A DNA stretch of 64,000 bases from Apium graveolens (Eukaryota; Streptophyta; Magnoliopsida; Apiales; Apiaceae), in assembly GCF_009905375.1 (NCBI RefSeq), contig NC_133656.1:240360744-240424743 (forward strand), given 5' to 3'. Positions 1-11,824 of this stretch are shown piece by piece (within the stretch, counting starts at the first letter, position 1; every line of letters starts with the position of its first letter). The translations under genes were made by a program, and so were the position numbers. A model generated the notes under the pieces. It was not told where the DNA came from. It did no database searches and saw only the letters and a list, made by a program, of their open reading frames with translations.

Positions 1-125
1 GTACTGCAACAATAGGATAATTACATTGCTAATGAGTAAAGGGAGTAACATAACAGCTATATGTTGTCGTAATGAAGTATATTATGTGTAGAGCAAATAC
101 TTTTATTAATAAATGAAGACCATAC

Positions 126-3100
126 CAAATTCAAGGTAACCACCATAGATGAAAAGGCTAAAGAATCAAATGGTATATCATCAAGAGCAAAAAGTCGGCA
201 CTCTGATGATTCTGGACCAGGCGAAAAGTGTAGAGTCTTCAATTTCGCCAAGAAAATTAAATATGTCTGCTCAGAAGGAGGAAAATATAAATACATAAAC
301 ATCTTTAAACATGAGCCATTAATCAATATGAAGTTTGTTTCACCTCACTTGGCCTATACGAGGGATGTCCAAGTGAGCAAATGGCGAAAGAATTTGGACT
401 TCTGCACCAGCCTCTTCAAAGGTTTCCCTGATTGCCCCTTCTGTAGCAGACTCTCCCATCTCCATGTAACCAGCTGGAAGTGTCCTATCATATGCACATA
501 ATATGACTAAAATGACTTCTATATTTTGTTATATAAACTAATTTCATCTCTATAAATTAATCGATTGTGCAAAGGTAAAGGGGAGAGAAAAGGAGGCGGC
601 CATTGTTTTCTGCTTTTTTTACTATATCTATACAATTCCTATGCATACCAACGACCATGAGATGGTTGAATGTTTCTCTTGCAAAGTAAAACTTTGTTCT
701 CGTGTTCAATTAGGCAACCCACCACCTATAGTTACCAATCACAAAAGAACAAGGTCACAAGGCAAAAGAGACAAATTTATATTTTTAATTGATCATTCCA
801 ACAGGTACCAATAATCAGGTAAAAAGATCTGATTGCAAATGAACTGACCATTTTTGGGTTTTCGTAGGCAATCTTTCCACAAAGCGTGCAAATAGCTCTT
901 GTTTTCTCCTCTCCATCAGGTATCTCATGTTTTGTTGAACCACCACACCACTGACAAAAATTAATCTTTCTCGTGTTTCCCTGTCGAACAAGTTCATTTT
1001 GTAGCGTTACACAACAAAAGTAGGAAATTTGTTCATAATAAACTACGACCTTCAAACATTGCCATGTGCAGCTTAGACATCACTTTGTTCCAAAACCTTC
1101 TCAAACTATTACGCCTAAATGCTCAAACTCAGTTGTAGATTTATTAACTCGCTTAAAAAGTGGCAAAAATGCAATCTTTATAAAAGAACCAAGCATCATG
1201 AACATAGATTACCATCTTAGAGCAAGTCCAATGCTAAATGCAAAATAGCTATATCTATTGCTATAATATGGAACCAAAAAGTGTTTTTTGGTGTTAAAAT
1301 AAAAGTTGCACTCCAATGTTAGTTTCATAACTAGTTTCAAATTTTCATAAATCTTTTAATTTCTACCTAATTTAATATTGTTTTGATACTTTGTGATGTA
1401 CAAGACAAAAATTATTTAACTTTTCCCCTCCATTTGTAGTAATAGATGATGTGGTAAGGATGCATATATGCATCCTTGGTTTCAAATATAGAACCAAGGA
1501 TGCATATATGCATATTCGCATCTAAGTATGACACCCCTTTGAAGTTGAGTATTTTTGTATTTGGTACTATAATATAGCAATAGAACCAAAGATAACATTT
1601 GGTGGCAAAAGACGCAACCTATATTAAAGAACTAAGCATCATTAACATAGACTATAAATTTACCATCTTACAAAGTGGCAAAAATGCAACCTTTATAAAA
1701 GAATTATGCTTTTACCAACTAACATCATTATATGCATTCTCAGTTGCTTATACTATATCTGGTTCTAGGCATTAGTTGACACACAAGTGTATCCAGTCTG
1801 TTGCAATTTCGTTCGTTTTATCATCAAAAATAAATAAATTAGCATAGCAATTAGTTATCCAATTTCTCACATAATAACAATACAGGGTTAAGAATTATAG
1901 AAAGGAAACAAATATATACATAATGCGAGAAATACATAGTTCGATCTGGTCAAAAGTACAATAGTGTCACAGTCATCTACCCAAAAGTGAAATACATGAG
2001 TCTATCTGTCTAGTCAGAGAAAGGGATACTATATACAAGTCAACTATCCCGGAAAACTGGCTCTTACTATGACCTCAACTAACTAGACGACTAGACTACC
2101 ACATCACTGGTCCTGAATCAATCACGAGAGCGAGTCAACTCTCACACTCTCTCCATCGCATGGGGAAAATGTAATCAGTCTGCCTCCTGGATATCCTGCC
2201 ATGTCTGTCTCCATGAAGTGATCGGAGTCTCGCACGGGCCATAAACTCTATCCTGGTCAGCTCTCTCCTCAGAGATCGGGGTATGGTAGCTCTAGCCTCA
2301 TGAGCCCGTGTACGTCTACCAGCTCTCTCTGCATCCAACTCTCTTCTGGCCTCATCCAACCGTATTATGATACGGATGAGGAGGACCCCTCAGAGGAGTC
2401 AGAGTCAGAGACAGAGATTATTGCGATTTCAGATGAGGACCCGGATCGGGTCCGGGTCCGGGTAGCTGAGGAGTAATAGGTCCGGCTGGATGGGGCCAGG
2501 AGAGAGTTAAATACAGAGAGAGCTGGTAGACGTGCACGGGCTCATGAGGCTAGAGCTACCATACCCCGATCTCCGAGGGGAGAGGTGACTGGGATAGAGC
2601 TTATGGCCCGTGCGAGACTCCGATCCCTTCATGGAGACCGACATGGCAGGATATCCAGGAGGCAGGCTGATTACATTTTCCGTCGTGCGATGGAGAGAGT
2701 TGACCCGCTCTCGTGATTGATTCAGGACCAGTGATGTGGTAGTCTAGTCGTCTAGTTAGTTGAGGCCTTAGTAAAAGCCAGTTTTCTCGGATAGTTGACT
2801 TGTATATGTATCCCTAATGGTGCATATGTTCCATGTCAGTTGCCACCTCAACATTACTAATGATGCATATGTTCCATGTCAGCTGCCACCTCAACATTAC
2901 ACCTGTTGCCATCTCAATGCAGCTAGCTTTGAGATGGCAACATGTGTAATGTTGAGGTGGCAGCTGACATGGAACATATGCATCATTAATTACACCTGTT
3001 GGCATCTCAATGCTAGCTGCATGGACCACCCAGTTTATCATTACAAGCCATGAACCAAGAACTAGAGACCCTTGAGGATAATAAAACTTGGATCATTACC

Positions 3101-5321
3101 ACCCTTCCTCCTACAAAGAAGGCTATCGGGTGCAAGTGGCTGTTTAAAACAAAATACAACCCCGGTGGTTCCATCTAAAGATATAAATCGAGGCTTGTTA
3201 TTCTTGGATGCAAACAAGTATATGGGATCGACTACTCTGAAATCTTTGCTCCTGTTGCCAAACTTACCACTCTTCGAGCCTTGTTAGCAGTTACAGCAAT
3301 TCGGGGATGGCAAGCAGTGCAAATGGATGTAAGTAATGCCTTCCTAAATGGCGATCTCGATGAGCAAGTTTACATGAAATTTCCTCCTGGATACACTGGT
3401 TTCGGTTCGAGAATTAAAGCTGATTCAATTGGAATTGTTGTCACATTCCTTGTCTGTCTTCTGTTGAAGTCTCTCTACGGGCTTAAGCAAGCCCCACGCC
3501 AATGGTTTAGTAAATTATCGTCTGTTTTGTTGGGCTTGGGATATGTTCAATCTCAAACTGACTATAGCCTGTTTGTTAAACACACGGACATCACCATTAC
3601 TCTCATCCTTGTTTATGTTGACGATTTACTTGTAAGTGGTAATTCTGCTACTGAAATTAAAAATATCAAAGAAATGCTATCTCAGCAGTTTCACATGAAG
3701 GACTTGGGTCCAGTCAACTACTTTCTGGGATTGGAAATCTCACGTTCTCCAGCTGGTTTTTTCATCTCGCAAAAGAAATACATCTTGGACCTGATTCAAG
3801 AATATGGTTTGTCTAATGCTGCACCCTTGAAAGTGCCCATGGACACACACCTAAAGCTCACTCCAACCAAAGGTACTCTACTTCCAAACCCTCACCCTTA
3901 TCAACGTCTTGTTGGAAAGCTTATCTATTTGACTGTCACGAGGCCGGCTATAGCTTTCCCGGTTCATGTCCTTAGCCAATATATGCATCAGCCAACAAAC
4001 GTTCATATACAGACTGCAAAACGCCTTTTGAGGTACCTGGTGTCTAATCCTAGTCAGGGTATTCTGCTAGCAACATCTTCTGCAGCTTCTCTTCATGCAT
4101 ACAGCGACAGTGATTGGGCAAAATGCCGTGTTACTATGCTCAACCTCAGGTTTTTGCATTCTCCTTGGGGATTCTCCAATTAGTTGGAAAGCCAAAAAAC
4201 AGAATGTTGTTGCTCGATCCATGGCTGAAGCAGAATATAGGGCAATGGCCCTCACTGTGTGCGAAGTGTCTTGGCTACATGCCTTTCTCAAGGACATGGG
4301 CTTGCTTAATCTGACACCCACTGTGCTGGAATGTGATAACCTGGCAGCACTGTCTATAGCTGCTAACCTTGTTCTACATGAAAGGACTAAGCACGTCAAA
4401 GTCGATTGTCACTTCATTCGAGAGAAACTCAGGACAGGCACCATGACTACTTCATATGTTCCATCCACTGAGCAGGTTGCAGAACTTCTAACCAAACCTC
4501 TATCAGTCAAACAACACTATCATCTGCCACACAAGCTTGGAACAACCTATCTATCAGCTGCTCAGCTTGCGGGGGGTAATGATGCATATGTTCCATGTCG
4601 GCTGCCACCTCAACATTACACCTGTTGCCATCTCAATGCTAGCTGCATGGACCACCCAGTTTATCGTCATTGCCTTCTGTATCAATTCTGTTTCTTTGCA
4701 TTTATGTTCTATGTTTGGACTCTCTAGTAACATGTTACTAGTATTTTGGCCTTATGGCTTATTCCAAATGTAGTGCTCTATATAGCTGTATGAAGTCCGC
4801 TCACTCAGTTGAGAATGAATTATTATTGAAGCACGGCTTAGTATTACTTGTTCATTGCTTTATCTGCATTTCACTATTAGATCTAGAAGTCTACAATCCC
4901 TTTCTCTGACTAGAGAGATAGCCTCGTGTATTTCACTTTTGGGCAGATGACTGTGGCACTATTGTCCTTTTGACCAGATTGAACTATGTATTTCTCGTAT
5001 TATATATATATTCACATAATAACAATACAGGATTAAGAATTAGAGAGAGAGAGAGGGACTTACAGTGGACTGAAAGGCAACAGAAGTAGAAGGAGAAGAA
5101 GACCCATCTGGGTTTGACTCGGAGCGAGTTACGAGAGCGCGAAACGGTCTGAATCGACGACGAAAAGGTGGAAGAAGCAAAGACGACGTGGTAATTGACC
5201 TTGATGCGCCGGAGTTGATATTATAATAATTACTGCTACATTTTAATAATCGAGGGAAAATAAAAGTAGAAGATGAAGAAGATGATGATGAAATTATCAT
5301 ATGTTGTATAGCTTTCTGCAT
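126..5321 (-). CDS. NUDT23: Chloroplast Nudix hydrolase 23-like (3' end off window)
   Basis: Nudix hydrolase resembling Arabidopsis NUDX23, a plastid FAD pyrophosphohydrolase (family knowledge). Exons read on the minus strand: 5321-5064 (Ser-rich, Arg-rich transit peptide starting [14 protein letters not shown]), 980-849 (zinc-ribbon CQWCG...CTLCG), 725-649, 484-349 and 266-126. Reading phases join cleanly and each junction has GT/AG. A complete Nudix box, G-x5-E-x7-RE-x2-EE-x-G, lies in exon 4 (GYMEMGES...RETFEEAG). The last exon, expected after TLNL, is not found in bases 1-125, so the gene runs off the left edge. Intron 1 is about 4.1 kb and contains a foldback element plus a copia fragment. 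All visible coding exons are intact, so the intron insertions need not abolish function. Confidence 0.9.
1209..1620. repeat. Possible MITE remnant with small palindromes, NUDT23 intron 1
   Basis: The stretch starts with GAGCAAGTCCAATG, which resembles the GAGCATCTCCAA ends of plant Tourist-like MITEs. It contains a perfect palindrome around 1457-1478 (GGATGCATATATGCATCC) and a partial second copy at 1497-1515. No matching right-hand inverted end or target duplication is visible, so the element call is tentative. Confidence 0.3.
2858..2988. repeat. 131-bp near-perfect palindrome made from LTR starts
   Basis: The first ~60 bp of the copia LTR (TGATGCATATGTTCCATG...) is followed directly by its own inverted copy, meeting at gcagctagcttt. 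A further short LTR-start copy lies just upstream (2815-2857), and a direct continuation follows (2989-3047). This is an inverted duplication at the truncated end of the element. Confidence 0.85.
3048..4573 (+). pseudogene. copia pol remnant: reverse transcriptase and RNase H
   Basis: The conceptual translation begins [14 protein letters not shown], a typical start of the copia RT block, with the catalytic YVDDL near 3616-3630. It continues through RNase H ([27 protein letters not shown], with ADIHTK-type ending AELLTKPL). Breaks: an in-frame stop near 3178 and a frameshift between SDSDWAK (about 4125) and the downstream SGFCILLGD segment. A 28-residue-scale insertion ([15 protein letters not shown]) interrupts the RT fingers/palm region. 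It cannot encode an active enzyme. Confidence 0.85.
4567..4576 (+). other. Polypurine tract of the copia fragment
   Basis: CTTGCGGGGGG sits immediately upstream of the 3' LTR, the usual position of the plus-strand priming site of LTR retrotransposons. Confidence 0.65.
4577..4895 (+). repeat. 3' LTR of the copia fragment
   Basis: Runs from TAATGATGCATATG to AGTCTACA, 319 bp, followed by the target duplication ATCCC. Its first ~100 bp match the rearranged 5' LTR pieces at 2815-3040. Confidence 0.75.
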
Positions 5322-5549
5322 TTCTAACTTGAATTGTCTTCAGATTTGATTGTTTTTGCAATTGTGCTACCTCCTTCAGTCCTACATACATCACACGCCC
5401 AAATTATTTTTCCTATTTAACATATTAGAAATTTATAATATAAGAAATTATTTACAACAATAAAGTTCCTCCTTTTTATACATATTATCCCTTTTGTAAT
5501 CACTTATTATTTGTGCTTGTTTGGTGAGTAAATTATAATAATTGGGAGT

Positions 5550-6150
5550 AGGCGTGTCCACAATTAGGTTTGGTGCGATTCTGAGATCAAAATCACATCA
5601 AATCATGTATATCGATTTTTTTAAATCTCCAATTTCAGTTGCAATTGCGGTTGCGGTTAATCGCAATTTTTTAAACTGCGACTTTACGGTTGGTGCGGAT
5701 CAATTAGCGGTTCAACCACCGACTTGCACGATAGATAATAAATAAAATAATTCATTAAAATATATCTACCAAATCTTAGAATGTTGTAAATTAAAAAGTT
5801 CTACATGTTTTTTAATGTAAATTGTAAAACACATCCAGTAGTATACTACAACAAAATGAAAATATAGTACCCCAAGTCTAACACCCTAAATACCCAATTT
5901 TTTTATTCTATAAATTTTATAGACGGTGTTTTATAATATATAATTATATATATTTATATTTAAAATATATATAGTAGTTTGCGATTGTGGTTCGATTTTT
6001 GTGATTATTTAAAAATCAAATCCGCAGTCGATGCACATATATGTGATTTCCGTCAATTCGCAATCGATCCGCATTTTACAATTATCCGCAACAAGCAATG
6101 CGATTGCGAGCGGTGCGAGCGATTTGTGCGATTGAGCATATTACATATAC
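5550..6150. repeat. Word-type element, GCGATT/GCGGTT arms and AT-rich core
   Basis: The left arm (5550-5730) and right arm (5978-6142) consist of degenerate repeats of GCGATT, GCGGTT and CGCAATT. Between them is an almost purely A/T core. The left end reads TAGGCGTGTCC and the right end GGTATATGTAA when read inward, a weak inverted match. I could not fix a convincing target duplication. Confidence 0.5.
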
Positions 6151-6186
6151 CCTGGGAGGTGAAAAATTCTCTTAATCACTTGCAGG

Positions 6187-6740
6187 GATGGAAATTGATT
6201 CAGATTATATCCGACTCAAAAATATGATGCATGTCAAATATTTGTTTCATAAATGATTCAAATCTAGCGAAAAAGTTAAATTGAAATAAAATATGATCCC
6301 GAATATGATAACTCATATAATAGCTCAAATTAGGTCTCATATTATTTTTTATAAAATGATCCTACCTAAATATCTAAATATGATTCATGACTCGTATTCA
6401 AATTGATCTAATATATAGAATAAATTTTTAACCCATTATATTTGTAAGTAAATAATTAATTTATAATTTTTAATATCTTATATAAGTTTTAATTTTCTAT
6501 AAAAATATGATTTATATTGTTATTATTTCTATAATATTATTTTTATTTTATATTAATAATCATCTGAATAGTTAGAAAAAAAAAATGATACTAATGTTAG
6601 TGCATCATATTTGACTTGTATCCGCTGAATCATAAATTACCCGATTATACAAAGAAAATACAATATCGACTCATATTCGCTTTGAATTCGGTCTACATAT
6701 ACTCGGGCCAGTTTTTATTCGAATAATATGTTCTCAGATT
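6187..6740. repeat. Word-type element, GATTCAAAT/CGACTCATAT arms
   Basis: Begins CAGGGATGGAAATTG, a hAT-like terminus. Degenerate GATTCA, GACTCATATT and ATATGAT words occur on both sides of an AT-rich core (about 6420-6590). The right end is not resolved. Confidence 0.35.
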
Positions 6741-6784
6741 CAAATATCGACACACTAAAAATAAAATACTACAATATTATAGTA

Positions 6785-6996
6785 TGGGGGTGTTCAGTTC
6801 TAACCGGATTATTTTACGGCCCTGATCACGGGAAAGTGCAAGTTATCACAGTAAGGTTGGTGAATAATTTTCTTGGAAATTGAAACTTCCCTTATTTTTC
6901 TAACCAAATAAGTAAACAAAATGACACTTTTTAAAAATTTCAAATTCCTGACAAAAAAATTAAAAAAGAATTCTGAATATGTTAACCAAACGACCT
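6785..6996. mobile_element. Tourist-like MITE (tentative)
   Basis: The left end GGGGGTGTTCAGTT pairs loosely with the right end AACCAAACGACCT (inward AGGTCGTTTGGTT). This is the GGG(N)TGTTTGG type of terminus seen in plant PIF/Harbinger-derived MITEs. No clear TWA target duplication. Confidence 0.4.
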
Positions 6997-7193
6997 GAGC
7001 ATTTCCAATGGTAGCCACCTGTTACGTATAATATCTAGCTGTCACTCTATTATACCTAATATGTAAAATATACATCACTCCAACGCTATCATCTGTTAGG
7101 TATAATTAGATAACGATCATCTGTTAGGTATAATTAGATAACGGGAAACTAGCACGCATTAATAATCTATGATGATCTTGGTTGGAACAGCTC
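6997..7193. mobile_element. Short inverted-end element with internal 28-bp tandem repeat
   Basis: Left end GAGCATTTCCAATGG and right end, read inward, GAGCTGTTCCAACC. Inside, a 28-bp unit (tcatctgttaggtataatta...) is repeated in tandem from 7089 to about 7143. It abuts the preceding Tourist-like element directly. Target duplication not established. Confidence 0.4.
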
Positions 7194-7840
7194 GCAAAAT
7201 CCAACCACATGCCATCATCTATATTAATCCATGTCATCTAGCGGCTTAAATTCTTATATGTAACTCTAATTATATTTCATTATATAGTTTTTTATTTATA
7301 ATATACAACATAACATGCTATTTTAAGTCATTTTTTTCAATATTTAAGATACTTTTCAAATACTTAATTATGTATATATGTCGTTATTATTATATGTATT
7401 GATGGACTATTTATATTTTATTTATAAAATATTAATGTTATGTAATATTAAGTATAAAAATATTCTTTTATTTTTAGCTAAATCTAAAAAAATATAATAT
7501 AATAATATTAAGATATTTTTTTAATTAATTTTTAAGTATTTTAAATATATTTTCAACCAATCATAAATATTTTTATTCTTATTTTATAATGTTTACTTTA
7601 AAATATTGACATAAATATAATAATGTTAATTAATTTACTTTCACTAATATATATTTACAATTAATGAAAAATTAATATTTTGAATATAAATAATGAATAT
7701 AGATAATACCACCGAAGTATAAACCCTTACAGATTCAATAAAATTTTAGCTAATCATATTTTAGCTAACAGTTTTGATTATTGGCCTTGGAGATTCTCTT
7801 AGTAATTAATAATTTAACATATTTTCGTTGGATTGTGTCA
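7194..7840. other. AT-rich intergenic stretch, no gene seen
   Basis: Very A/T-rich sequence without a supported open frame, RNA gene or clear repeat ends. Confidence 0.6.
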
Positions 7841-7841
7841 A

Positions 7842-8260
7842 CTAGGGGAGTAAATTACTCAATCTCGACTCGTAAAATATTCAAATTTGTTTAGTTAATA
7901 TTCGAATTCTTTATCAGGGCAAACTTCAACTTCAAACTACTTTGCTGCTGATAAGATTTGCGAGTCTTATCAAGCATTTGTTATTTTTAAATTATTATTA
8001 TAGTTATATATATATATACATATTCAATTATTTATTTATTATATATTTAATCAAATCGAATTCGAGTCGAACCGATAATATTTCGAGTTTTTTCAATATT
8101 TGGTGAATTCGATTTGAGTTTTCGAGCCAAAATCGAGTCTATTAAATTTTTTATGAGCCCAAATTCGTGTTTAAAATTAAAATTCAATCAAAATCGAGTT
8201 ATAACTCGAGTACGGACACTTTAATCGAGTTGGAGCCGAGTTTAACCGTTTCCAAACATG
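7842..8260. repeat. Word-type element, TCGAG/ACTCG words
   Basis: Starts near TAGGGGAGTAAATTACTC. TCGAG, CGAATTCG and ACTCG words recur at 7880-7960 and densely at 8045-8250, around an AT-rich core. Ends and target duplication are unresolved. Confidence 0.4.
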
Positions 8261-8560
8261 TACTAAATTATAGTTAGCTAGGTTCACACATATTGGTATC
8301 TAGGTCATGTGTTTCTTAAATTTGATATTTTTAATTTTACCATTACATGATGGTTTTACGAGATATTACAATATGTGAAAGCCCTCTTTAACCTATTACA
8401 ATTATCAAATCCACATAGTATAAATTTAGGAATGATCCAATGCGAGGACTATGTATGTGAGAGATCACATGTATGATCCACAAACAATGTAACACCAAAA
8501 GAAACGGTCACAAATCGAGAAAGATTAGGAGTAAAAATAAACATCTTTTATTTATAGTTT
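8261..8560. other. Actin upstream region, no motif called
   Basis: Non-coding sequence upstream of the actin leader exon. A weak TATA-like TTTATTTATAG lies near 8547-8557; nothing else can be supported. Confidence 0.4.
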
Positions 8561-8709
8561 GTAGAAGAGTGGCTTTCAGTTTTTAACAAGGCCGACTCGC
8601 TCGGAGAAACAACAATTTTTATCCCCTCCTCATTTCTATCCCTTCAAGTTTTAAGCTTCATTCTCTTCCTCATTCATTTTCACATCAACCCTTTACATTT
8701 CATTCTTTG

Positions 8710-9067
8710 GTAAGTAGCAATCAAACATCTTCTTGGCTCTTGGTTTTTCGTATTTTTCGTTCTTGGCTAGCTTGAAATGAGTTGTGTTATAGATTTGTTC
8801 GAATACGAGGCAATGAAGAAGGAATGATATTTGTTATGTTATGTAGTAAAGGGTACATTTAGTTTTTGTTTTCATGAAGAGAGATTGTTTATTTGCATGC
8901 TTTTAGTTTGCTCAGTGTAAGCTCTGTATTTTTCAAGACCATACGTTTTCTCAAAAGGCCTCATACTAATGGAGTTATCTGGCTGCTTATATACTAGCAA
9001 ACTGCCGCTCCCACAAACGATGTGGGACAACTCCTAACATATTGATCATGACTGATGTTCTCTGCAG
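8710..9067 (+). promoter_or_regulatory. Leader intron of the actin gene
   Basis: A pyrimidine-rich leader (about 8600-8709) ends in TTTG|GTAAGTAG. The matching acceptor TCTCTGCAG is at 9067, 13 bases before the ATG. Plant actin genes typically carry a 5'-UTR intron just upstream of the start codon, often needed for high expression (family knowledge). Confidence 0.75.
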
Positions 9068-9080
9068 GACATATTAGAAA

Positions 9081-11006
<1,926 letters not shown>

Positions 11007-11736
11007 GTTCTCAGACCTAGAAAAAGTGGTTGTTGCAGAGCTATATTCATATTGTGGTGTTGAAAAGCTTTTGATAATATCTTTACAGCACTCTTTCTTT
11101 TTCCAGTTTTATATGTTTTCTTGGTACACTTACTTATCTAATGTTGGAGGCTGGATCATACTAAGATTCAGAGTTTCCATTAATAATATATTGTAGAAGA
11201 TTGTTTTATCCCCTGATTTTTTATATTTAAATCTTATTTACTTTGATAGAATATCCCTCTGCTGAAGTTTTAACATTCACATTGCTTGATATGCTGTTCA
11301 TCATGACTACAAGAATTTTACATCCAGAGTTCATTGCTCTAGTAATACCAGTAACTTACGTCCAACGAATAGGTATATAAGATGATGATGCAGTTGCAGA
11401 TATAACAAATAAATGATTATAAGTGCATATGATTCCAGAAAATAACTTGCTATTCAACAACAATTCTGATTTCCACAGACATTGTAAGTTGAACCAAACT
11501 GCGCAAATTTTCTCAGCTTGAGAAAATGAAAATTAAGAACTTGATATGCTATTTTTATGTATGTCACCATTCCAAAACAACAAGGTTTACATCACTTCAA
11601 ATGAAATTAATAACGACAATCAAAAGTTTCCAGAATGATCATTTGCTTGGGCCATGGTGGCCAAGAGCTCCTAAGAAGAGTAGTAGAACTTAGTGAACAT
11701 GCTATTTTGTCTAGGCAGTTCTAACAGCTGAGTAAA
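11007..11736. other. Intergenic region between convergent actin and PP2C genes
   Basis: Holds the 3' untranslated regions of both genes, which point toward each other. No further gene or repeat is recognised. Confidence 0.6.
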
Positions 11737-11824
11737 GTAGCTTCAGTTAACAGGTTTACTATGCATTCGGTATGAGTGGAGTAGCTTCAGTTAACAGGTT
11801 TACTATGCATTCGGTATGGTGTCT
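11737..11824. repeat. 44-bp tandem duplication spanning the PP2C stop codon
   Basis: The unit gtagcttcagttaacaggtt...cggtatg occurs at 11737 and again at 11781. The copy nearer the gene contains the codons for TIPNA and the TAG stop (11803-11805); the other lies in the 3' UTR, so the last codons were duplicated into the UTR or the reverse. Confidence 0.9.

Larger units (their letters stand above)
2815..4895 (+). mobile_element. Truncated Ty1/copia retrotransposon inside the foldback arm
   Basis: A copia element that keeps a rearranged 5' LTR start, the RT-RNase H part of pol and a full 3' LTR. A 5-bp duplication ATCCC (2810-2814 and 4896-4900) flanks it, as expected for copia integrase. The unoccupied site can be read in the opposite foldback arm, which confirms the insertion point. 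Gag, protease, integrase and most of the 5' LTR are missing. The element is non-autonomous and younger than the foldback element it interrupts. Confidence 0.85.
1901..5012. mobile_element. Foldback (long inverted-repeat) element, split by a copia insertion
   Basis: Bases 1917-2365 are the inverted complement of 2470-2815 continued at 4896-5003, giving arms of about 450 bp at roughly 90% identity around a spacer of about 105 bp. Before the copia insertion the element was about 1.0 kb. A 33-bp near-identical direct repeat beginning cacataataacaatacagg flanks it (1868-1900 and 5013-5045); this is unusually long for a target duplication. Each arm carries the same Arg-rich open frame ([26 protein letters not shown]), so a coding fragment of unknown origin was captured. 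The spacer encodes an acidic stretch. No transposase is present. In the intron transcript the arms could form a long hairpin. Confidence 0.75.

Noticed and set aside
1868..5045. Foldback element called as an LTR element because of its 33-bp direct repeats
   Set aside because: The 33-bp repeats lie outside the inverted arms and carry no PBS, PPT or LTR termini; they fit better as a duplicated flank.
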